From the NCBI GenBank assembly GCA_050260935.1, contig JBLNCU010000142.1:1-15954 (forward strand): 15,954 nt of DNA. Reading direction: 5' to 3'. Numbering within the stretch: position 1 is the stretch's first letter; every line of letters starts with the position of its first letter. The translations under genes were made by a program, and so were the position numbers. Of this stretch, positions 7,277-11,661 are shown piece by piece. The notes below the pieces were generated by a model, which worked only from the letters and a program-made list of their open reading frames with translations, was not told where the DNA came from and made no database searches. The stretch is from UBA8346 sp050260935 (GTDB lineage: Bacteria; Bacillota; UBA4882; UBA8346).

Positions 7277-7833
7277 GCATAAATTTTGGTAAAACATTTA
7301 GAGGGTTCCCCAAACCCGGCCGTTTTCTATTATTGTATTGAATTCCGATCCCCAAATTTCGAGGTCGATGCATATTCCGGTTTATCCGGACGGCAAATCC
7401 ATAGGACATGGTATCGTCTGCCCAATCGACTTCCACTTCTTCGCCGGCTTTATGTTCTTTGTGCATGGAGATTTGGTTATCTTTTTTGAAATTCCGATAC
7501 CGGTCGCAAAATTGGGTATACATGATTCCGTTGGGGTGTTTTTCTTTGTATTCCTCCCATAAAAGCATCAGTGTGACACTCTTTTTCTTCATCTCACGGA
7601 ATACATACGCAATGTCGGGTTCTGGCGGGGAGTTCTTACTTTCCATTGGGGGATAAAGCATTGACATTAATTGCTTGTCGCTGAGTTCAATCGGCCACGT
7701 GATACCGGCTTTTTCAGCTCGTCCAAGTACTTCAGCAACAGTGGTTTTACCACAATTACAGGCTTGGCCGATTTCTCTTAGGGATAGTTGTAATTCATGT
7801 TTTTGGTCTTAAAATTTCTCTTGCTTTTAGCAT
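7266..7833 (-). pseudogene. istA: istA relic, IS21-family transposase, frameshifted and internally deleted
   Basis: The start ATG at 7833 has a good GAGGAGG site. Twelve codons (MLKAREILRPKT) run into TGA at 7797-7795, but the neighbouring frame continues without a break as HELQLSLREIGQACNCGKTT, a helix-turn-helix typical of IstA, and then EVLGRAEKAGITWPIELSDKQL and MLYPP...YTQFCDRYRNFKK. A one-base change in the A-rich stretch near 7800 explains the break. The protein follows IstA up to VEVDWADDTMSY, the start of the catalytic DDE domain with its first Asp, and then the similarity stops. The frame next passes through a sequence that looks like the element's right end and stops at 7266. The rest of the catalytic domain and istB are gone. 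The relic cannot encode a working transposase. Confidence 0.85.
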
Positions 7834-7999
7834 GTCCAGCCTCCTCATCGTTGGCCCCCTTTAATCATTCTGATTAAAGAGTACCAAATGTTTTATTAAC
7901 TCGACAAGGTGTCCGGATGTGCCGTTATTCTGTCCGGATAATTCCGAAACGCTGTCCGGATGTTCCCGGAATCAGTGTCCGGATGTGGCCGAAATACGC
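7369..7999 (-). mobile_element. Deletion derivative of an IS21-family element
   Basis: The unit has a left end with four TGTCCGGAT-type repeats (plus-strand positions 7910, 7931, 7953 and 7976, spaced 21-23 bases), the broken istA, and an inverted right end at 7369-7394 (TGCATATTCCGG, then ATCCGGACGG). Multiple short repeats at each terminus are a hallmark of IS21 elements. The outer part of the left end (GCGTATTTCGG on the minus strand, 7999-7989) matches the right end imperfectly. I see no target-site duplication. Confidence 0.65.
7910..7999 (-). repeat. IS21-type left-end repeat array (second copy)
   Basis: Four copies of TGTCCGGAT on the plus strand at 21-23 base spacing, with CCGGAAT or CCGAAA elements between them. 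This is the expected transposase-binding array just upstream of istA. It aligns with the array at 8890-8938. Confidence 0.7.
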
Positions 8000-8000
8000 G

Positions 8001-8147
8001 GTGGAGTTGATTTGCTCCCTATATCAGCCTTTGTTGCAGATTACCGGAGCGCTCGCGGACACTATGATGCTGGCGGGAAGCGAGGCTTATTCCGGGTCGC
8101 TGATCTTCCCGCCACTAAGGAAGAATAATTTAATTATCCGGCTTTAA
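8001..8147 (+). pseudogene. 3' remnant of an unidentified gene cut by the IS21 left end
   Basis: Directly beside the IS21 left end the plus strand encodes VELICSLYQPLLQITGALADTMMLAGSEAYSGSLIF, which has the composition of a real helical protein, then PPLRKNNLIIRL and a stop. No start codon with a ribosome binding site precedes it; the upstream frame consists only of IS end repeats. I do not recognise the family with confidence. It is followed by a strong terminator hairpin in the same orientation. My reading is the C-terminal part of a disrupted gene, with low confidence. Confidence 0.3.
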
Positions 8148-8153
8148 ACGCCG

Positions 8154-8198
8154 CCCTCCCCTGTGATTGATTTCAAATCCAGGGGAGGGTTTATTTTT
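8154..8198 (+). terminator. Intrinsic terminator downstream of the gene remnant
   Basis: Perfect 10-bp arms CCCTCCCCTG (8154-8163) and CAGGGGAGGG (8180-8189), with an inner GATT/AATC pairing in the loop, followed by TTTATTTTT on the plus strand. No intact plus-strand gene remains for it to serve, which supports the view that a gene upstream was destroyed. Confidence 0.75.
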
Positions 8199-8471
8199 GG
8201 GTCTTTGAGAGTTGATACCGAGTCTCTGAGAGTTGACATTGAGTCTCTGAGTATCGGCGTCGAGTCTTTGAGAGTCGGTTTTGAGTCTCTGAGAGTCGAC
8301 TTCGAGTCTTTGAGAATCGGCGTCGAGTCTTTTAGATTCGGTTTCGGGTCTCTGAGTGTCGGCGTTGAGTCTTTTAGATTCGGTTTCGGGTCTCTGAGTG
8401 TCGGTTTTAAGTCTTTTAGAGTCGGCTTTGATTCTCTGAGTGTCGGTTTCGTTTTTCTAAGAATCGGGGTG
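8199..8471. repeat. 21-bp minisatellite, 13 units, open on both strands
   Basis: Thirteen uninterrupted 21-base units with consensus close to GAGTCTCTGAGAGTCGGTTTC. Units differ mainly by single-base changes, and an alternating pair of subtypes (TTTTAGATTCGG and CTGAGTGTCGG) occurs at units 7-10, which suggests duplication of a two-unit block. Because 21 is a multiple of three, both strands are open: plus reads a heptapeptide of the type ESLRVGF over 8163-8474, minus reads TLRDSKP over 8144-8590. Third codon positions of the two frames coincide, so substitution pattern does not say which, if either, is translated. Both putative starts (GTG, TTG) lack a ribosome binding site. Confidence 0.93.
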
Positions 8472-8474
8472 TAA

Positions 8475-8889
8475 AAAGGCTTGCTTAAAGACCCCGACCG
8501 CCTGGAAGAAAGGCGGTGGGCGGAACGAACTTTTTGGTCGCGCAAAAAGTAAGTCGCCGCCGAAATCCGTGGGCGGAAATTATAAGGCAAGCAAATTTTT
8601 CCTTACCGGTCTCTGTTTTTCGCTCCGCCACGAGTTAAAACTCATGGCCGGCAAAGACCTTACCGGTTAAAACCAGTATTAAAGCTTTAGCTTTATATCA
8701 TAAAGAAATGTGGTGTTTAATGCGGTCTTAGAGGTGGAAAGGAAAGAAAGGATTAGATTAGCCTCAATCCCAATACAATTCCTCCCCCACCCTCAACCCC
8801 TTAGCGCCGCATTTAGGGCAGGCTGTTTGATAATGGCTTTTTCGGGGAGGGGTCTCAGGAGCGTTCCGCGGCGGGGGCAATGGTATTCG
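8475..8889. other. Gene-free stretch between minisatellite and IS21 end
   Basis: No gene supported by start, ribosome binding site or recognisable protein is seen. The sequence holds a GC-rich stretch at 8500-8585 and a C-rich then G-rich stretch at 8783-8880 (CCTCCCCCACCCTCAACCCC and GGGGAGGGG), the kind of sequence found in dispersed intergenic repeats. I cannot assign a function. Confidence 0.5.
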
Positions 8890-8938
8890 GTGTCCACTTT
8901 CACCCGGAATCACTGTCCAGTTTGCGCCGGAATATGCA
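8890..8938 (-). repeat. IS21-type left-end repeat array (first copy, orphan)
   Basis: Read on the minus strand from 8938, TGCATATTCCGG is followed by CTGGACAGTGATTCCGGG and GTGGACACCG. This aligns unit by unit with the array at 7999-7910 and in the same orientation, and its outer 12 bases are identical to the right end at 7369-7380 in inverted orientation. It interrupts the integrase frame. No transposase gene belongs to this end within the next kilobase. Confidence 0.65.
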
Positions 8939-9074
8939 CATGATACTGATAATCCTTTAAAGTTCGTTCCGCTAACCCCTGGGCCTTACGGTGAAGCAGG
9001 AAAAGCTCAAGCCACTCCTTCCAAGGAATTGATTTAACTGGGGTTTCCTTTGATTGACGTGTCGTTTTTGGCAT
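8910..9074 (-). pseudogene. Truncated tyrosine recombinase/integrase, N-terminal part only
   Basis: A 54-codon frame starting at ATG 9074. The first 46 residues (with IPWKEWLELFLLHRKAQG and LAERTLKDYQYHV) look like the SAM-like core-binding N-terminal domain of phage/XerC-type integrases. The frame then enters the IS21 end (HIPAQTGQ) and stops, so the catalytic domain with its R-H-R-Y residues is absent. The start is convincing: AGAGGAG precedes ATG at good spacing, but it lies in the 3' arm of a hairpin. The gene starts about 190 bases downstream of tRNA-Glu and in the same direction. tRNA genes are common integration sites, so this may be the scar of an island inserted there. Confidence 0.75.
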
Positions 9075-9080
9075 AATAAA

Positions 9081-9112
9081 AACTCCTCTCGAATTTTTTC
9101 GAACAGGAGTTT
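9081..9112 (-). promoter_or_regulatory. Hairpin sequestering the integrase ribosome binding site
   Basis: On the minus strand the arms AACTCCT and AGGAGTT pair, with an inner TTCGA/TCGAA-type extension. The 3' arm contains the AGGAG of the integrase. It is followed by TTTTTATT, so it could also act as a weak terminator. Such sequestration is common in mobile genes, where it limits translation from read-through transcripts. Confidence 0.55.
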
Positions 9113-9116
9113 GTTT

Positions 9117-9184
9117 AGTTCCACGCCCTATGGGTTTTCATAGAGGGCGAAGTCATTTTTTGACCCTTTCAAGTACCACGCCCT
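9117..9184. repeat. 13-bp direct repeats flanking a hairpin upstream of the integrase
   Basis: AGTTCCACGCCCT at 9117-9129 and AGTACCACGCCCT at 9172-9184 differ by one base and are 55 bases apart. The first overlaps a hairpin formed by CGCCCTATG and CATAGAGGGCG (about 9124-9150). They may be binding sites for the integrase or a regulator; the function is unknown. Confidence 0.5.
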
Positions 9185-9230
9185 GCTATTTTTTTACCCA
9201 TTTTTTAAGCTAATTTAGCTTCGGAAGGAA

Positions 9231-9255
9231 AACAAAAAACCAGCTTTTAGCTGGT
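9231..9255 (-). terminator. Intrinsic terminator of the tRNA-Gln/tRNA-Glu operon
   Basis: A 7-bp stem (ACCAGCT at 9239-9245 with AGCTGGT at 9249-9255) and a tail TTTTTTGTTTT on the minus strand lie 11 bases past the tRNA-Glu CCA end. Confidence 0.82.
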
Positions 9256-9266
9256 GTTAGTGTTTT

Positions 9267-9342
9267 TGGTAGTCCTAACGGGATTCGAACCCGTGTCTCC
9301 GCCGTGAGAGGGCGGTGTCCTAGGCCTCTAGACGATAGGACC
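9267..9342 (-). tRNA. tRNA-Glu (anticodon CUC)
   Basis: A 76-base cloverleaf with encoded CCA. The acceptor arms GGTCCTA and TAGGACT pair (G1-U72 wobble), the discriminator is A, the anticodon stem is CCGCC/GGCGG with loop CTCTCAC giving anticodon CUC, and the T arm is ACGGG-TTCGAAT-CCCGT. This is the minor, C34 isoacceptor reading GAG; the usual UUC species is not in the window. It is the second gene of a two-tRNA operon. Confidence 0.96.
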
Positions 9343-9349
9343 ATCTGGA

Positions 9350-9422
9350 TACTGGATGCTTGAAGCCGGAGGCCGGATCATTTAGTTTCCAGTTTCTAGC
9401 CTCTAGTCTCTAGCTTCTAATT
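9350..9422. repeat. Heptanucleotide tandem repeat between the two tRNA genes
   Basis: On the minus strand the spacer reads about five degenerate heptads of the form RCTAGAR (GCTAGAG, ACTAGAG, GCTAGAA, ACTGGAA, ACTAAAT) at about 9418-9382, followed by a pair CCGGCCTCCGGC and a CATCCAGTATCCAG stretch. It is transcribed within the tRNA precursor. A shorter, similar 7-base periodicity (TGACTTC, TGGCTCC, CTATGTC, TGACTTT) occurs at 9574-9601. Confidence 0.6.
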
Positions 9423-9496
9423 TGGCTGGGGGAGAAGGACTCGAACCCTCGCTGACGGGGCCAGAACCCGTTGTCCTACCACTAGACGATCCCCCA
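9423..9496 (-). tRNA. tRNA-Gln (anticodon CUG)
   Basis: A 74-base cloverleaf with encoded CCA. The acceptor TGGGGGA pairs with TCCCCCA, the discriminator is G, the anticodon stem is ACGGG/CCCGT with loop TTCTGGC giving anticodon CUG, and the T loop is GGTTCGAGTCC. The U1-A72 pair is a Gln identity feature. It is the first gene after the promoter at 9510-9538. Confidence 0.96.
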
Positions 9497-9509
9497 AGAC
9501 GCATATTAT

Positions 9510-9538
9510 ATTATAACAGCCATTCGAAGGGCAGTCAA
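9510..9538 (-). promoter_or_regulatory. Strong promoter of the tRNA operon
   Basis: TTGACT at 9538-9533 and TATAAT at 9515-9510 with a 17-base spacer. Transcription would begin about seven bases before the mature 5' end of tRNA-Gln. So the tRNAs do not depend on read-through from gltX. Confidence 0.87.
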
Positions 9539-9609
9539 GCGGAAGTTCATTTCAAAACAGGGGGGAAATACAAAAAGTCAGACATAGGGAGCCAGAAGTC
9601 ATACATCTC

Positions 9610-11076
9610 TCACTTCAAAACTTGAATCGCCCTGCCTACCCTTTCCAGCACTCTTTCCTTCCTCAAAACATGCATGGTCTCAAATATTCCCGGGGTGGCG
9701 GTCCGGCCGGAAATGGCCACCCGCAACGGCATAAATACCTGGCCGTCATTCAACCCGAGAGACTGAGCCAGGTTTCGTAAAGCGGTTTCCAGCTCGCTCT
9801 CCTTAAAGTCGGCCCCAACCGTGTTTAAAACCTTTTCCGCTCCCTCCAAGACTTGCAGAGTCTGCCGCAAATCCATTTTCTTGGGGATTAATATCTCCCT
9901 GCCGGGCGTCGGGTCCTGGAAGAAATACGAGGTGATATCGGCAACCTCGGTTAAGGATTTCATCCTTTCCCGGATTAAAGGGATTATTTGCAACAAGTAT
10001 TGATACCCCTCCGGAGGGCAGGGATCGGGCAAAAATCCGGCCTGTTGTAAATAAGGCAGGCAACGCTTGGCCAAATCCTCAGGGGCTAGACTCCTGATGT
10101 AGATGCCGTTGAACCAGTCCAATTTCTCAGTGGAAAAAGCCACCGGAGAGACATTGATCCGCTCGATGGTAAAGGCTTTGGCCGCCTCCTCCAAGGTGAA
10201 CATTTCCTGATCGGTTCCGGGGTTCCATCCTAAAAGCAACAGGAAGTTAAATAAAGCCTCCGGTAGATAACCCTTCTCCCGGTATTCTCGGACGCTGGTC
10301 GCCCCGTGCCGTTTACTCAGTTTTCCACCGCCGGGGGCTAAAAAGATCGGCAAATGGGCAAATTTCGGCGGTTCCCACCCTAAGGCTTGATAAAGGAGTA
10401 CATGCCGTGGGGTGCTGATCAGCCATTCGTCCCCCCGCATCACGTGGGTGATCTTCATTAAATGATCATCAATAATATTGGCCAGGTGATAAGTGGGAAA
10501 CCCATCCGACTTTAAGAGGACGAAATCATCGATGGTTTGATTGTCAAACTCAAGCTCTCCCCGGAGTAAGTCATTGACCACAGTCCGCCCCTCGGGGATC
10601 TTAAAACGGACGACCGAGCGGGTGCCGCTGTTTTCAAGTTCCCGGCGCTGCTGGTCGGTTAAACGCAGGCAGTAACGATCATATCCGGAAGGTTGTTTGG
10701 CGGCCTCCTGCTCCTTACGGAGTAGTTCCAGTCGCTCAGCCGTACAATAACAGCGGTAGGCTTTTCCCTCCATGATTAACTGTTGGGCGTATTTCTTATA
10801 TAAGTCGAGCCTTTCCGATTGAAAATACGGACCATAATCTCCTCCGACCTCCGGCCCCTCATCCCAATTGAGACCCAGCCAGCGCAGACTGGCCATGATA
10901 TCAGTCAGGGCATCCGGCACGTAACGGTGGCGGTCGGTATCCTCGATCCGCAGCAAGAACTTCCCTCCGCTGTGTCTAGCCAGCAACCAGTTATAAAGCG
11001 CGGTGCGCGCCCCCCCGATATGCAGGTATCCGGTGGGACTAGGGGCAAAACGGACTCGGACTTCATCTTGGCTCAT
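9610..11076 (-). CDS. gltX: Glutamyl-tRNA synthetase
   Basis: A class I aminoacyl-tRNA synthetase of 488 residues when started at ATG 11076 (MSQDEVRVRFAPSPTG). The HIGH motif is HIGG at 19-22 and the KMSKS motif is KLSKR at 252-256. The zinc-site region reads C109-x-C111-x24-C136-x-R, so the fourth ligand (His in the E. coli enzyme) is replaced and zinc is probably not bound. The enzyme charges tRNA-Glu; in bacteria lacking GlnRS it also mischarges tRNA-Gln for GatCAB. The frame can be extended to 11127 but the extension is not family-like, and the 11076 ATG has AGGAGTGGAG upstream. Upstream there is a promoter and no T-box. Genes for tRNA-Gln and tRNA-Glu follow 113 bases downstream. Confidence 0.97.
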   Translation of the reverse strand: MSQDEVRVRFAPSPTGYLHIGGARTALYNWLLARHSGGKFLLRIEDTDRHRYVPDALTDIMASLRWLGLNWDEGPEVGGDYGPYFQSERLDLYKKYAQQLIMEGKAYRCYCTAERLELLRKEQEAAKQPSGYDRYCLRLTDQQRRELENSGTRSVVRFKIPEGRTVVNDLLRGELEFDNQTIDDFVLLKSDGFPTYHLANIIDDHLMKITHVMRGDEWLISTPRHVLLYQALGWEPPKFAHLPIFLAPGGGKLSKRHGATSVREYREKGYLPEALFNFLLLLGWNPGTDQEMFTLEEAAKAFTIERINVSPVAFSTEKLDWFNGIYIRSLAPEDLAKRCLPYLQQAGFLPDPCPPEGYQYLLQIIPLIRERMKSLTEVADITSYFFQDPTPGREILIPKKMDLRQTLQVLEGAEKVLNTVGADFKESELETALRNLAQSLGLNDGQVFMPLRVAISGRTATPGIFETMHVLRKERVLERVGRAIQVLK

Positions 11077-11135
11077 CGACACTCCACTCCTAAAGCTTAA
11101 TAAAAATATCCAGTTGTTCATTTCCAATCTGTATT

Positions 11136-11164
11136 ATCATAGCATAGCCCCGCTTTAGCTACAA
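11136..11164 (-). promoter_or_regulatory. Promoter of gltX
   Basis: TTGTAG at 11164-11159 and TATGAT at 11141-11136 with a 17-base spacer. The 5' leader would be about 50 bases, too short for a T-box. Confidence 0.6.
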
Positions 11165-11171
11165 GAGCGGA

Positions 11172-11206
11172 ATCAAATAAAAATAGGGTTGTCGTCGCCA
11201 ACCCTA
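11172..11206 (-). terminator. Terminator after the mtnA/small-ORF unit
   Basis: An 8-bp stem (TAGGGTTG at 11184-11191 with CAACCCTA at 11199-11206) and the tail TTTTATTTG on the minus strand. It closes the helicase-mtnA-small ORF transcript just before the gltX promoter. Confidence 0.78.
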
Positions 11207-11216
11207 CCTGAATTTA

Positions 11217-11381
11217 TTACTTCTTCAGCTGTTGTTGTTTTTTGTTCATCCCTTTCGCCGGGGGATTGTAAGAATAATCTTCCGCATACTCTTGATCAGT
11301 CGCGGGAGTAAAATCTCTGGCAATCTCCTCTTGGTTTTGGTTTTTGTTACTCTCGTATTGGTTCTTTGTCAGCTTGGCCAC
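11217..11381 (-). CDS. Small hydrophilic protein, 54 aa, unknown function
   Basis: A GTG start at 11381 is preceded by GGAAGGAAGGG at five-base spacing, and the frame runs to TAA at 11217. The protein begins MAKLTKNQYESNKNQNQEEI and ends with NPPAKGMNKKQQQLKK. It has no hydrophobic segment and is rich in Asn, Gln and Lys with an acidic centre, a composition seen in some small spore-associated and intrinsically disordered proteins; I do not recognise a family. It starts two bases after the stop of the 48-aa ORF upstream, which indicates translational coupling, and an intrinsic terminator follows its stop closely. The position and ribosome binding site make it a likely real gene. Confidence 0.65.
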   Translation of the reverse strand: MAKLTKNQYESNKNQNQEEIARDFTPATDQEYAEDYSYNPPAKGMNKKQQQLKK

Positions 11382-11383
11382 AA

Positions 11384-11530
11384 CTACCCTTCCTTCCGCC
11401 CGCAGGCGATTTTTCTGCCTTTATTATCCCTCGCTGTTATCAGGTAAACCTGGTATTTATAACCATCACTCTCCAAATATATCCACCCTTGCCAGCGTTC
11501 CCAAGCTGGACACCGCTGAAAAATCGCCAT
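11384..11530 (-). CDS. Small protein, 48 aa, unknown function
   Basis: ATG at 11530, stop TAG at 11384. The sequence begins MAIFQRCPAWERWQGWIYLE and continues with a charged, strand-like stretch (SDGYKYQVYLITARDNKGRK, then IACGRKEG). It is compact and mixed in composition, with two Cys and four aromatic residues early on; it could be a small beta protein. No family is recognised. Its ATG lacks a clear ribosome binding site, because the bases before it are the complement of the AGGAGG of the opposite-strand zinc-ribbon ORF; an in-frame TTG at 11581 would extend it but overlaps that ORF. It ends two bases before the 54-aa ORF, suggesting a coupled pair after mtnA. Confidence 0.45.
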   Translation of the reverse strand: MAIFQRCPAWERWQGWIYLESDGYKYQVYLITARDNKGRKIACGRKEG

Positions 11531-11554
11531 ATTCTTATTTAGGAGGTGAAAAAG

Positions 11555-11659
11555 GTGGTTTGTCCGGTTTGTGGTAAACAAAGACTGCTAAAAGCCGACG
11601 GCAAATGGTTTTGCCCATATTGTTTCCGGGTTTACCATCACCTGCCGTTATATGGATAA
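11555..11659 (+). CDS. Tiny zinc-ribbon protein, 34 aa
   Basis: A near-perfect ribosome binding site AGGAGGTG (11541-11548) precedes GTG at 11555 by six bases. The product starts MVCPVCGKQRLLKADGKWFC and ends PYCFRVYHHLPLYG. Two CPxC knuckles (C3/C6 and C20/C23) separated by 13 residues, with CG after the first, form a classical rubredoxin-like zinc ribbon; the protein is essentially nothing else. It ends two bases before the convergent mtnA stop. It could be a minimal nucleic-acid-binding or protein-binding zinc module. The frame is short, so chance cannot be fully excluded, but the paired motifs together with the ribosome binding site are hard to get by accident. Confidence 0.7.
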   Translation: MVCPVCGKQRLLKADGKWFCPYCFRVYHHLPLYG

Positions 11660-11661
11660 CT

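Noticed and set aside
7278..7365. The tail of the istA frame (YNNRKRPGLGNPLNVLPKF) as the end of an IS3- or IS30-type transposase
   Set aside because: The likeness is short and lacks the catalytic residues; it could be chance, so no second transposase was called.
7910..7999. Regular repeats at 21-23 base spacing, considered as CRISPR or iterons
   Set aside because: Units are only about 9 bases, there are four, and they lie directly upstream of istA and match a second IS21-type end; transposon terminal repeats explain them.
8144..8590. A 148-codon minus-strand frame with TLRDSKP heptapeptide repeats
   Set aside because: TTG start without ribosome binding site, and the opposite strand is equally open because the repeat unit is 21 bases. 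Treated as minisatellite, not as a gene.
8710..8943. A 77-codon plus-strand frame
   Set aside because: No ribosome binding site, composition of dispersed C/G-rich repeat sequence, and it ends inside an IS21 terminus.
9117..9184. Direct repeats considered as attachment sites (attL/attR)
   Set aside because: They do not match the tRNA-Glu 3' end and are only 55 bases apart, so they cannot bound an island.
11507..11535. TGGACA and TATTCT with 17-base spacing before the zinc-ribbon ORF
   Set aside because: Transcription from it would start inside the AGGAGG site and remove part of it, so it is an unlikely promoter for that ORF.
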